Positions 35,289 to 47,034 of a DNA stretch of 64,000 nucleotides are shown in pieces. Below the pieces are notes generated by a model. That model was not told the DNA's origin. It saw only the letters and a program-made list of their open reading frames with translations, and ran no database searches. The DNA comes from Trametopsis cervina (Eukaryota > Basidiomycota > Agaricomycetes > Polyporales > Irpicaceae): assembly GCA_022385755.1 (NCBI GenBank), contig MU278369.1, positions 163,675 to 227,674 on the forward strand, written 5' to 3'. The position numbers and the translations under genes are program-made. Within the stretch, counting starts at the first letter, position 1. Each line of letters begins with the position of its first letter.

Positions 35289-36862
35289 TTATCGCCTAAG
35301 CCGCAGTCGAAATGCGTTCTTGGATGCCCGAGACTTTGAATCCAGATAATCCTCGTAGAATCCAACGATGAACTCCTCGGCTTTGAACCCAAATCGATTG
35401 TATAAAAGCTGATCGTAAATTCTTTAGTCGGAGAGTACGCGTTGCGAGAGTAGAATAAGGCGACTTACCACGGCAGGGTTATTGATAGAGACATGTAATA
35501 TGATATCTTTGTATGGATTCAGTGTGATAAGATGATATAGCATTGAGCTTCGATGCACCATAGTCGTCAGTCCGATATCCGCATGAGGTGCTGTAGATAA
35601 CTCACGTAGCAATTTGAGCATTATCCCAGCCCGGTCTTACCGCCAAGTAGGTTATGTATGTTTCCTGCGGAGAACTCAATAGTGCGACCCCGACTACCAA
35701 CTTCTTGTAGATCGCTATAACGGTGCATCGCTCCGGAGAATATTGCAAAGAGTCGCTAACTGGTCACATTTTAGCAAGCGTCATAAAGAGCATTTCAAAT
35801 CTGTACCATCAATGCCCGCCCAGAAGGCGCGCTCCAACATGGTATGAACTTGAGGTAAGTGCCACGCCTCCAATGCCACATAGCGAATGGGTGCCTCAGT
35901 CTCGATGACAAGCTCATGCTCTGGGCTGCGTGATGGTTAGTGTCAAAACATTGCTAACGACCAAGCTCCAAACACTTACTACATGGACGAATGATGATAT
36001 CTGATATCCTGCATCAAATCCATCCACGGAGTGCGATTGTTCCAGTCCACAGCCAGACAGCCTAATATTACGGGGCTGGGCAAACCCCGGAGGCGAGAAA
36101 GGAACGATGCGTTATATGGCGTTGTTGCGATAGACTGCAGGGCATTTAATACTTCGGCAGGCAGTCCTGGATGAATGGGGGCTGTCAGAGGTGTCAGAGG
36201 ACTCTCACACGATGCCAAGGGATCCTTGTCCACCCCCAATAGGAGTGAGCGTAGGCTTGCCTGTAAACATTCTTTTAGCGCTGACAGGGTGGATCAAAGC
36301 CAGCACAATCTCACCTGGTTTAATGTCAATCTTCTTCGCAGCAAGGCCTGTGCTGAGTTTTTTGGACTAGATAATCGTTCAAGAAGCAGCTTTCTTTGCA
36401 ACCAAGACACAGGCTGTGTCTGACCCTAACCCACGATGTCATTAGGTAGAGCGGCAAGGAAGGCTTCGATGCGTGGTTACTGGTTTTTTATGATACAATG
36501 TCTGGACTTGCATCCCAGTGAAGCTGCCCATTAGCTCAGGCAGGATTCTGCTGATAAGTTCTTCAAAGGATACTATGCCTTCCTTTGACGACTCAGGACA
36601 TAGCTCTGTGAGAGAGTCAAAAAATGCGTTTGCAAGCATAGCGGGATCCCCCTGAGGTTGATATTGTAGCGCAGCGGTGCTAAAAGTGTTTCTAGCTGTT
36701 GGCATCGCACGCGTACGATTGCCCACTTTTCTACGTTTGCTTCTTGACTGTAGAAGTTTCGTGAATACCACCTGATGACCTGGTACAGTGGATGATATGC
36801 ATACCAACCTGGGGATCTTCTGCATACTCTTCGCCACCAGATGCACTGTCCGATGAATTCAT
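35289..36862 (-). CDS. GNAT acetyltransferase resembling KAT14 (CSRP2BP)
   Basis: The proposed start is the ATG at 36862, with an exon-2 basic nuclear-type signal (SRSKRRKVGNRTR). Middle exons encode ALIHPVSAKRMFTGKPTLTP and a well-conserved stretch at 36230-36000 (LSRLRGLPSPVILGCLAVDW). The C-terminal GNAT fold is seen as ERAFWAGIDV, VIAIYKKLVVGVALL, ETYITYLAVRPGWDNAQIAT (the acetyl-CoA loop region, weaker than usual R/QxxGxG/A), LHVSINNPAV, MLLYNRFGF and the end SKNAFRLRLRR. The last segment resembles the C-terminus of animal KAT14, an ATAC-complex subunit. I infer a nuclear acetyltransferase; substrate is unknown. First-half exon borders are provisional. Confidence 0.7.
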
Positions 36863-37093
36863 CTATGATATAGTTGAGACCAGCTTCGCGGGAAGTAGTG
36901 TTTGGTGGGTGCCAGAGCCCGATCCAAGTTCGAAGGTGCGGATCTGCTGTATCGGAGCGCCCTTGATGCAGCACGTGATATACGGTTGATCCGCGATGCT
37001 GTATACCACAGCTCTACTTTCTTTCTATTGACCACACCACGAGCTCATTTCGCGCATGTACACGTCACTGGAACCTGTGGATTACAAGCTATC

Positions 37094-39094
37094 ATGGCAA
37101 CAAAAGTCAGCGGAAACATCCAAGAGACCTTGCAGGTGCAAACTTTGCTTTTTGGCCACAGCTTTGCGAGTTTAACATCCATCGTACAAAGGCGGAATTC
37201 TCGCCATCTCTCGACTCCTCTCTTATTGCAGCGATTGTGGCAGACTACGTGAGCAATCCAGCAGAGCCTCTCTCAGAGGAGGATGCCATTACTCTGCGGA
37301 AGACTTTGTCTGATCTTGCTGCGGACGCGGAGTGGCAAGCACACGACGTTGGCGTTGACTTCGATCTTGCCGACCTTCAGTTTGCGGATGGTGCGCAAGA
37401 CAGCTATGGAACCATTGCAACAGACCCCTTTTCCTCCGAATCGGCTACTACTACTACGATCACGACCGCGTCTGATTTCTCCAATGGCGGCCGGTCTTTG
37501 AGCTCGCCGCTCAGGTTCCTGCAGACGGCCTTCCCTGACCTACCGCTTTCACGGTTGAAGAGCGCTCTTGGAAGTGCTGAAGATGTCGAAGACCTGGATA
37601 TGGAATCCATCGTGGAAAGTATAATGACAGCAGAGTATGTGCGAGAATCAGAGGAAAGAGGTGACGAAGACGGAGCCGATGTGCTCGTGGAGCAGCCGTG
37701 GAAGACGATACAGCCGCGGCAAGTCTCCAAGAAGCAAAAGCGCAAGAGCGGAAAGACCATTACTTTTGGCGATGTTCGTCAGCAGCAGCATGTTCGCCCG
37801 CCGTCTACGTCCAACACCGCTCATCCTCCTACTCTCGATCCATGGACGCAGCTGTCCTCTATCGCTTTACACTTGGAGAGCCTTGTTCCTTCTCATAGCG
37901 CGGCATATTATCAGTCGCTTTTCCACTCTCCGGACTATTCAAGTCCTTCTGAAGCTCTACGCGCCGCGCTCTCAGCATCTGCGCCGCAGACGCATACTTC
38001 AGCAGAGTCTTCCACGGAAGAGACGCAGATGCTATTCGGGATGTTCGACATATTGCGTGAATCTTCCAATTACCAGACTCTCTCCGATCTTGACCGCGAA
38101 CAAGTCATGGCAGACGCTCAGCTAGCGCTGCGCGCTACTCACAATAGGCCGGATGCTGCTCTCGACCTCGTATGGTTCTTGCGTGAACTAGATGGTGGCG
38201 AAGTCGCATGGGGCATATATCACTCGCCAGTCCCTGCTTCACCGACATTTTTGACCAGATCACCGTCGAAATACCTCGCAAAGCTACCTTCCAGCCCACC
38301 TACCATCAGTATGCCCAAGGCGAAGCATAGACAGGGGCCACAATCTGCAGCTTCACCATCGCTTACCTCCTCATCCAATGAATGGCAAACTGTGCCAGTT
38401 GTCCCACGCGCCGGTGTCAATCCTCACGCAGACTTTATTCCCGCTTACAACGGTCGTAACGGTTTCAAGCCCACCGATGGCAAAACCAAGAGTGACGCAC
38501 ATAGGGGCGCAATCAATCATCGCCAGCGTGCTGGGGAACTGATGCAGAGACGTAAGGAAGCACTACGAGAGGCGAGCCGTGCTTGGCAGCGAGGCAATAG
38601 TTCAACCCGAGGAGGCGAAGTCGCGTTTTACTTTGCCGAGCGGGTGAGTTTCCCGTACAATAGTTCCAAGCATACCGTCTTACGCTCTCTTGACCCAGGC
38701 ACGCGAATTGCAAGAGAAGGCTCAGGCTGAGAGACTCGACGCAGTTATGGACACCGTGCAGTCGAAGCGGTGAGTTATTTCTCCATTTACTGCTTTACCT
38801 ACTACACATCTGATTTCCATTGATTCCCAAAGGGTCGAGACGGAGAACGAAGTCACAATTGACCTTCATGGCGCTACAGTCTCGGAAGCCGTGCAGATCG
38901 CACGCAGGATACTTGTCGAAACGCCAGCAAGTGCGATGAAGCCCTTGAAAATTATTACAGGGCGTGGCCTCCACTCAACAAATGGCGTGGGCGTCTTGGG
39001 CCCTGCCATCAAGAAAGCCCTGTCGGAGGATGGCTGGAACGTTGGTAAATGGACAGGTGGACTTGTCGTGCGTGGCAAGACTAGCGGCCGATGA
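37094..39094 (+). CDS. CUE-like, DUF1771 and Smr domain protein (Cue2/N4BP2 type)
   Basis: Four exons (37094-37135, 37192-38643, 38699-38769, 38833-39094) close in frame to 608 residues. The N-terminus (SLDSSLIAAIVADY) and a CUE-like three-helix segment (LRFLQTAFPDLPLSRLKSAL, about residues 100-150) precede a long linker. A DUF1771 helical pair follows (HRQRAGELMQRRKEALREAS), then a C-terminal Smr domain with IDLHGATVSEAV and the ITGRGLHS loop. Yeast Cue2 has CUE and Smr domains and cleaves mRNA at stalled ribosomes in no-go decay. The Smr His and the loop motif are intact, so nuclease activity is plausible. It is divergent from the KAT14-like gene, with 231 bases between starts. Confidence 0.85.
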
Positions 39095-40041
39095 ACTCCC
39101 CCTGCGATAGGTCTGTTCCTCCTCCGGGCACGGTTATCCACCCCACACAGGCGCCAGCCCAGCATCCCGCCAGACCTCCTCCCGCTTCCCCGCCATTACC
39201 GCCATCCTCCAAGTACTCGCATCCTCCACAGCTCTGATCGACATCGCCCTCACTTCGTATTGGCGAACGTATTTCTTGAACGACACCCCACGACCCTTGA
39301 CCTCCCGCGAATCACTATCTTATTTCAGACACGCAGGGATGAGGCGTTTCGACAGGGGTGCGAAGTGCCAGCACACGCACCATATATTTTAGGGCGTCCC
39401 GCTTCTCCAACGGACTTTCTTTTCCCCTTTCACCGCTATTGCGCCTGTTCCCTTTCTTGGACTTTCGACTTTGGTCATAACCATACTCCTCTTCACTGCG
39501 GCCAATTGTATTTCTTGCCGTAGTGCGTATTCTTGAATCTGTTCTGTGTTTTCTTCTTGTAGCGACTAAATGCCTTGGGTGTATCGAATAAGGATCGCAG
39601 ACTGTCTCTTCTTCTTTTGTTTCTGTAGTCAACTGATCTATTTTCCAAGATATACAGTACAAGCATGTATATTTTTTTCGTGATACATTTTCCGAGCACG
39701 GCACGGCCGTAGACAGAGCACCACTTGGGTCATACGCATTCAGGCTGTGATACTCGTACCACATTCAGCTTCGGACAGCAACGTATGACAACAGGGCAAT
39801 AATGTTTACGGATTATATTCTAAGTGGGAATCCTATACATCCAGAGATGTCTACATAGATACAGTGATGGTATGTGCGATGATTATGACCGGGCGGAGAG
39901 GCCAAAGCGTGCAGCTGCCCGCTAATATAATATGCCGGCCTCCATATTAAGAGGGAGTAGCGATGTGGATGAGAAAATACCAAGTTATGCATATGATGGG
40001 TGAACAAGGGACTGAGAGGGGTTGCTATCGCGCCGATCCTT
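39095..40041. other. Convergent intergenic interval
   Basis: About 0.95 kb between 3' ends. T-rich tracts are present, but I see no gene, RNA or repeat. Confidence 0.5.
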
Positions 40042-42271
40042 TCAGTATGCGCAATAGGCGACGCAGAGCAGTGGGAAGCCAGCGTATAGGCCCAGCCAGA
40101 AGACGAGGTTGCCCAGCAGCTTATTCTGCTTGATCACAGGCATCCTCCCGATAGCGATGAGCGGAATCTGTGCGAGCTGCATTGTGAAGAGATACATCCT
40201 ATTCTCACGAGTGAGCGTATGCTCTCATCAAGAAATCCCAAGCTACTCACCGGATCTTCTTCGTGACAATCGCCATTACTAGCTCGTGCACCGCCGCGCT
40301 CAACAAGAAGGTGAAGAACATCGCGCTATGCTTCGATAGCTTGTATGAACTCATGCTCGATGCGTAGACGTGTCGGAGCAAGAACGTGTGCACAGGCTTA
40401 TTCCATTTCCGTGAGAATTCCTCCCACGACGTCGCATTCCACCAGTCTTCGTAGAACTGCCGGTCTGCAAAGCATGAGAGCTCCGCGAAGCCGTTACAGA
40501 TGCACTCTGGGCCTTACGTCAGTGTGGCATAAAGGGCCGCGTGCAATACACGCACCGAAGATTAGGTAGAAGAGAAGCAGGTATGCCGTCATAAACGGGA
40601 GCGCAAGGTCGAGGAGGGAGCGGAAGAATGACTGCTCCTTTGTCGGCGTCAATGGAAAGATGAAACTTTCCGTTACCGTGTATAGCAGTGCGAATGTGCC
40701 GAAAGTTGCTACTGTCTTTTCGAACACGTATAGTGGACGGATTCTATATATACAACAATCAGTTGCATATCAATGCGGGCAAGAAAGAGCATACCTATCT
40801 GTCATCGGATACTCAAGCTCATACACCAAGGTCGGCACAAGCATGTAATGGGCAAATCCTCTGTATGTGATGTTGTCGGGCCATCGGACGTATTTTGGGC
40901 CCGATCCGACAAGCTCGCTCTCCAGCTCTGAATAATCCCTTGCAAGTGCGGCAATGTTTTCATCCGGATGATCCACTAAAGGATGCGGACCTGGCTTTAG
41001 CACACTAGAAGGCGAAAGCAGGCGGTTGCCTGTGGTGATCACCTGCGATGGGTTAACCACACTAGCAGGTTTAAGGTCAGGGGTAGTTTCGCTGGTCGAT
41101 GTCGCATGCGAACGCTTGCGCAGTGTAGCTTCACCGTTGACCGTCGCGGTTTCTTGCACTGGAATCGGCGTATCGTTCGTCGGCGCGTCATCTCCGGACT
41201 TCTGATCCTTGGAGCGGCGGTACGACGTCGCAACGGCGATTGCTTCATCCCACCCTCCAACGGCCTCTGTCATCTTGCGCAGCTGAGCAAGCATTGATTG
41301 CGCCTGAGCATCTACATGGGCTAGATAGCCGTTGATGCTCATGTACGAGTGCATCTTCATGATCAAAACCTGTAAACCAGTGTAAACGGATAATCACTGC
41401 TTTCACTCGTCGCTAATACGCACAAGTGTATGAAGCGTAAGATAGCCGGATTGAACCCATGGCCATTGTCTGTAGATCACATCCACTGAGATTAACCCTC
41501 ATTTCAACGTCTAAATATTAGACTCACCTTGTAAAAGTCCATTGGACTGCTACGGCCAATACAAGCGTTTGCCACAAATGCTGCAGGGCAGCCCCAGCCC
41601 AGTAGTAGTTAACCCAGCCCTTCCTGATTGCCTGTGCGAATGGGACGCAGATTGCGGTTGACAACACCAGGACAGCGTCGGAGACAAACAACATAACGGT
41701 GTCCTCCGCGAACATAAACTTCATGCCAAACTCAAAAGAGAGTGGGTATCCGCTCGTTTCGAGGCTACGAACATAGGTGCGAACGGCCATAAGGAACATT
41801 GATATCCAGAAGAGGGTGAAGAAACCCTGGCTGCCTGTCAGGGGAGTTAACGTGGAAAAGCAATGAGACATACCCTAAACTCGTTCGTCGTGGACCGCTC
41901 GTTAGAGATATCGAACACGGACTTGCGGGGGGAGAATGAGATCATTGCGCGTAGCTTTCTATTCGTTCCCGATCGGACAGGTTTAGAGACATATATCGTT
42001 CCCTGAGGAGTCTCGATGCCACCGGATGGGATAGAGGCTATCTTTGCCTCACTATTCTTGTCGTTTGGAGTTGTGGATTCAACGACTTCGACTACTGTGG
42101 TTGCAAACTCCTTGCTATTGAGAAGGTGAGCATCGCTGCAGACGCGCGCAATTCCATCGACACGTACCCGCTAGCAGTCATTCTGGCCATGTCTAGCTCG
42201 TCAAAATGAAGGTGAATTGTGGGAGCTTCATCGCCGCTCTCCGAGCCGGGGGTATTTATGCCTTGTGACAT
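40042..42271 (-). CDS. ARE2: Sterol O-acyltransferase (ACAT/SOAT, MBOAT family)
   Basis: Makes steryl esters for lipid droplets from sterol and acyl-CoA in the ER membrane. The start at 42271 gives MSQGINTPGSESGD and a soluble N-terminus. Hydrophobic helices begin near 41870 (FFTLFWISMFLMAVRTYV). A cytosolic linker follows (about 41250-40950). Then come the family motifs FYEDWWNATSWEEFSRKWNK (about 40455-40400), the variant of the FYxDWWN signature, and the active-site histidine in LLSAAVHELVMAI (about 40300). It ends in GLYAGFPLLCVAYCAY at 40042. Six or so introns. The sterol versus diacylglycerol preference cannot be decided with certainty, but FYxDWWN and the layout favour the Are1/Are2 type. 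Confidence 0.9.
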
Positions 42272-43258
42272 GGCGGTAGAGGAAGAAACTGCAAAGCAAC
42301 AATCGCCAGAGACGCGTCCGAGTCGGCTATGGGCGTTTATACTACGTCAGCCATCGCTAGCCCTCACTCCAAGCTGTGTAGTCAGCGCTGATGCGTGATG
42401 CCCCGGTGGTCTCGCTAGGTTATGTGTGCATGTATACTGAAGGCATCGGATGGAGAATCATATGAGGTTTGAAGTTCTAAGTTTCGAGCCCGAACAGCGA
42501 CGCGCAGGGAAAAGGACAAGAGATTCCGGAATGGCAGCGCTCCGGACTCACTGACAATCGTCCGTGACTAATCCGTGACGCTCCGTAACGGTGAGTGAAC
42601 TCGTTTGGCTGGGTACCATCTTGTTAACAACTTACATTGCACCGATGTAGAGCTCACTTGGGCTATATAGCAGCGTCCAACAAGAGTAAAACGAAGAATC
42701 GCTTGAAGTGCACCCTCTGAATCGCGAGAGGTATATCTGATCTGTCATATTCGCAAAAAACCCGTAAGCAGAGGCAGTATGTTCTTGTTTCGTCGCTGAC
42801 ACACGCCAACTTTGTATTTGTGGAGGGCATAGCCTTTATGACGGACAAACGGCTGACGCAGGCCCAGCTCCTCCACGTCGCCGTATTGCCGACCCCTCTG
42901 CGAGAAAATGACGGACACAAGCCGTTCGGACGGCACGGGACCATCTGTGACCTTCCGAAGCCTCCAGCATATTTTATGATTACCATTGGCCTCCGGCAGT
43001 GCATGTGCATGTCATGCGATAGACACACAACCCATTCACCGCGTATAAAAAGCACAGTTACCAGACCGGAAAGTCGTTGCTCCTGGCTACGCGAGCAACA
43101 GCTTTGGAATTTGAACAAGACGATTGGCGTCGGTAGTGTATTGATACATTATACTCTCTTCCTCCTACAGTGCTATTTTGTGAGACGTTCAGTGAAAGGT
43201 CGTAAGTGTTACGACCCGCCTACAAGCTTCATTTGCAGATATCCTAACACGTGGCTCA
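42272..43258. other. Intergenic; no supported gene
   Basis: About 1 kb. Overlapping open stretches at 42663-43118 (minus) and 42820-43287 (plus) lack any domain. A TATAAAA at 43044-43050 on the plus strand hints at a promoter, but no convincing coding exon follows. Confidence 0.45.
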
Positions 43259-44395
43259 TCAGTTTGTGGGTTTACTTTCAGTGTTGATGTATGTACTCAC
43301 CCATGTCGACAGGCGTCGCTTCAAGCTAGGATGCGTGCAAATTTTGACGGCTTCCTTCCCTCCCGCCCAGGTCTTCCACTCTCGCGAGGAATCGTCGGGT
43401 GGACCAGTGCGTATTGCCGTATCCTGGTGTACCCCGCTTTGAGGAGTCCGTTCGGCGTATAGTGAATGATCTGAGCTGCGCACAGCATCAGGCTGGCGTT
43501 CCCTGTCCTGTTCTATCTTCTGACTAGTAGCAGCGCCTTGCTCCTGTGACGGAAACACTGATCCAAGCCACACGCGTCTCTTCTTTGCTACTCTCTCGGC
43601 GACACTTCTTCGCACTTGCTCCGTTCCAGCGTGCCCCTCAACATTGCCTGTGGACTCATCCCTCGCATCGTCTCCCGTCTTCGCGGCCCCCTTCCCCTTT
43701 CCTTTCTGCCCATCTCCGTCAAGCGAGCGGAATCGCGTCCGACTCTCCTTCAAGACCCGCTCAATCATCTTCGTAAACGTATCCACGTCGTCATACAGCT
43801 CGTGCAGCATCGCCTTAAACGTGAACCCTCCCGCGCCATTCATCCTCTCCTTTGTCGCCATACGATCAGTATATGAAGCAAAGGATCCTCCGGGAAAGCG
43901 TGCAGTATATGCCATTGGTCGAGGTTTAGGAGGAGTCGGAGGGTCAACGAGTGGCATGCGTTGTGGCCTGGAACGAAACCTGCCAGCGTTCGCTCTCGAA
44001 CGAGCGCGGCCACGAGATGGCGCGTCCTCCTGGTCTTCATCTGAAGCAAGGTCCTCGCAAGACTCTTGGCCCGATAAACTGCTCGCACCATTCGAAGATG
44101 AAGACGCTGAACATCTTATATCCTGCTTAGTTGCTGGAGTAGTCGTGGCCATAATTGGGGTTGCTGACGGTCGGGCTTGAGGGGCGAACGACAGTGGCCT
44201 TGCACCCTCCATCTCGCCTTTGCGCGCGACATCCTCCTTTGCTTTGTCCTCCCGGGGCGTTCTAGATACTTCCTCGTACAAGCTCTTGTGATCCCCGCTC
44301 GCCAACCGCGAGAAGAAATCTTGCAACCTCGCCCACTCTGCTTCCTTCTCGTCTTGTCCTCCTAGCTGGGTCTTCGTATTGACTCTCATCACCAT
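43259..44395 (-). CDS. Unrecognised protein of 378 residues
   Basis: A single uninterrupted frame with the first ATG at 44395 (MVMRVNTKTQLGGQDEKEAE). No family is recognised. Features are an acidic/serine-rich first third, a proline-rich stretch (LVDPPTPPKPRPMAY), a helical conserved-looking block (FKAMLHELYDDVDTFTKMIE), and basic clusters (ERVAKKRRVWLGS) that could act as nuclear signals. Absence of introns is unusual in this window. A real gene is supported by length and composition; function is not assignable. Confidence 0.55.
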   Translation of the reverse strand: MVMRVNTKTQLGGQDEKEAEWARLQDFFSRLASGDHKSLYEEVSRTPREDKAKEDVARKGEMEGARPLSFAPQARPSATPIMATTTPATKQDIRCSASSSSNGASSLSGQESCEDLASDEDQEDAPSRGRARSRANAGRFRSRPQRMPLVDPPTPPKPRPMAYTARFPGGSFASYTDRMATKERMNGAGGFTFKAMLHELYDDVDTFTKMIERVLKESRTRFRSLDGDGQKGKGKGAAKTGDDARDESTGNVEGHAGTEQVRRSVAERVAKKRRVWLGSVFPSQEQGAATSQKIEQDRERQPDAVRSSDHSLYAERTPQSGVHQDTAIRTGPPDDSSREWKTWAGGKEAVKICTHPSLKRRLSTWVSTYINTESKPTN

Positions 44396-45375
44396 ACTTG
44401 GGCGCAACAGGCAGGGCTGTATCTAGTCGTTGCAGTTGTACAAGTTATGAGGGGCGTTGTGGTTCAAGAAGAGGTGCACAATAGATGAGGTGCGTCTCTA
44501 AATACTTGTCCGGGCCTATGCACTCCTTGGTCTCGTGATCCGCTGTGCCTGGGTTGGTTGGCCACAACACTTGGCCACGGCCCTGCAATACGGCGCTTCA
44601 CCCGTGACTCCGACGTACGTTTAGTGCGGATTGTTCACACGGGTTCCTATGACGGCCAACGATTAGGTCGACCTCTGTGATGAATCCGCAATGGCCGTTT
44701 TGCCCGGAGAGCGACGTAACGTGGGGGTGGCCGTTCAAGAGACTCTTTCCGCCGCCTCTGCCACCTCCGCTTCGCGTGGCCTGAACCTTCGAATGATGGA
44801 AACAGAACAGCGATGGGAGATAGAGATGGAAACAGAACGTGCCACACGTAAAAGTTGCCACTGACCGTGTTCGTTGAATTACAATTCCATAGTAGCTCAA
44901 CATAAACATGGGCTGATGGCCTGCTACCTGCATGGAAGTAGGCCGTTTGGCTACCAAACCGACCTTGTCTTCTTCAAGTCTGGTCAGAATATCAAGTCAT
45001 GCAGAGCTTCAAATGGTATCACACTACTATCATCACACGCACAAAGGAGACAAAGGATGCGATCTCAATGCACAACTCCGACTCGTGATCCTGTCTCATA
45101 ATGCGCTTGTCCCGTCACTCTGGACGGGATGCTTTCGCATAGCAGTTCCTGCCAGCGCGGTGTCGTCAATATTCTGCGAGTACGAAGGGCGTATGTTTCA
45201 GGTTAACAAGCAGAGATTGAAATATAATTGTCTTTTGATGTAAGGACTATCGCGAGCTCGTTGAGTAATGTCTATCGGTCTAGCTGGCCACGCGCAGTAC
45301 AGAAGTTTGCTATACGATTTGACCTGGGAACTAGAGAGCCGGTGTATCATGAAAATGGTATATTTGTTCAGTATC
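44396..45375. other. Intergenic; no supported gene
   Basis: About 1 kb between the unrecognised gene and the 7TM duplication. Open frames such as 44598-44957 and 44932-45243 show nothing recognisable. Confidence 0.45.
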
Positions 45376-47034
45376 CGGTCTGTTCAATGCCTATAAATAT
45401 CATGAGGCCTACAGCATGAGCGCGCACTTGATGGCGCAGGTATCCTTACCGTAGATTATTTACATGTCAAACGTGAGCAAGCGGATGCTCCTTCGACTCC
45501 TGAAACCGTGAAATGTCCAGAACTGGTTCACGGCCCTCAATCAACGTGCTGCGCACCGAAGAGTTCCTGTCGGAGATCTGTGCTTCGTGTACGCAAATTT
45601 GGATTGGTTGCATGGGGTGCGACTCCGTGGGTCCCCTTAGGGTGTTGTTAACCGCAAAGGCTATCCCTCGATCATGGAGGGTCGAGCTCTGGAACCGATC
45701 AATGTAGTCCAAGTGAGTGCGCTTCATGCAAACCAGTACAATGATGAGTGCCGGGTAGATGCTCTGGTGGACATGTATCAGTTGAACGTGATGAAGGAAT
45801 AGACCAATAGCGCACCGTCAACTGTGATACGATCCCACTAATTAACACAAAGATGAACAGGTTTTCAGCAACATAAGTAATTAGCATCACGAGCTGGATA
45901 TGACCTCAATCTACCTCTCTGATATCCGCGTGGAATTGCAACAAGCTCACCCAGGTGACACAATGTAGGAAGCCAGATTCTATAATGATAAGAAGGGTCC
46001 GAGCACTACGACTGTTGACACTGCCGGCAGTCTTTCCCAATATGGAGGTTATGTTCTTCTTGTAAGTCCTATGGCCAATAAATTTCAGCCACGGAATTTC
46101 AACCGTGTGAGGGCATGTTTTATATGGTCCTTACCAGTACCGGTATGTGATGGCACAGACAGATGTGGCATTCGTCATAAAGGTCGATGCCATGAATATA
46201 ATCGCCCAGGGTGCTATTGCATTGTCCGATAGAGCAAGGTTCTCACCCACTGAAGCGTTAACATATGCATTCCCATAGCCAACGCAAGAGGCTGGACACT
46301 ACGTTGAGCATTGCTGATTGATAACGTAGTTGATGATATCATACCGATTGAGACGATCCAGAAGGCACCAGGGAGACTTGTAACCTTCCAGCTCTGACCC
46401 CAGAGAGCCCACACACGCCATACGACAATGATGTCCCCAATAATGCACTACAAATATAAGAAGTATTGGGGTCAATCGGACAACGTGGACTATGCAGTGA
46501 GAGATCATACATTGATCAGCGTGAGCATGATGAATACACCGAGCCTCGGGTCTCCTACACTTGTGAAGACCGCCGAATTGGCGACAGCGTCGAGATTCAC
46601 AAATTGACCAGAACTCTCGTCGATGTCGATGGCAAGAAGAACGACATTGATGCTGAACATGAGCAATAACAGGAAGCTCAAGATAATCGACTTCCTGTCT
46701 TTCCGTTCCTTCTTCCTAGATCGTCGCGCGATAGTTCAGTTCACGATGAGAGGGGGACAATGGAAGTCAAAATAACAATCACAGAATAAGGTGGAAGGTC
46801 TGTCCAATGAGCGCTGTGTTGATACCTGTAATCAATATCAGTACGAACATTAGCACAAATATATAAGTAGGAAGGATGGGACTTCCCAAATACGACCCCC
46901 TCCAAGACAAGCATCACGATCTGCTCTTTAGCACGAGTCGCCATCTTTCTAAAGAAGGCACTAGGTTCACCCCAGGCTGCGAGAGTTGAAGTAGAGCGAG
47001 CAATCTGCTAAGTCTAGAGACCATACTTATAAAA
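45376..47034. repeat. Tandem segmental duplication, copy 1 (7TM gene with flanks)
   Basis: This segment matches 47719-49374 at an offset of about 2.34 kb. Similarity covers the 3' flank (CCTATAAATATCA near 45390 against 47737), the whole gene, and the upstream region through TTATAA-like and TCTCTAGA elements. Copies have diverged by substitutions and small indels. Confidence 0.8.
45467..46944 (-). CDS. Seven-helix membrane protein, tandem paralogue 1
   Basis: Multi-exon gene starting MATRAKEQIVMLVLEGVVFG at 46944. The next exon gives NTALIGQTFHLI, then KKERKDRKSIILSFLLLLMF, DPRLGVFIMLTLIN, and CIIGDIIVVWRVWALWGQSW with further helices. A hydrophilic tail ends LDISRFQESKEHPLAHV (stop at 45467). 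The pattern (short N-terminal helix, IGD..V.WRVW motif after helix 3, cytosolic tail) is that of a large unnamed basidiomycete 7TM family; no ligand or function is known to me. Exon borders in the C-terminal half are approximate, and I did not verify that the frame is fully open, so a recent pseudogene cannot be excluded. Confidence 0.65.

Noticed and set aside
42663..43287. Overlapping open frames on both strands with a TATAAAA nearby
   Set aside because: Neither frame has a domain or splice-compatible extension; the TATA alone does not define a gene.
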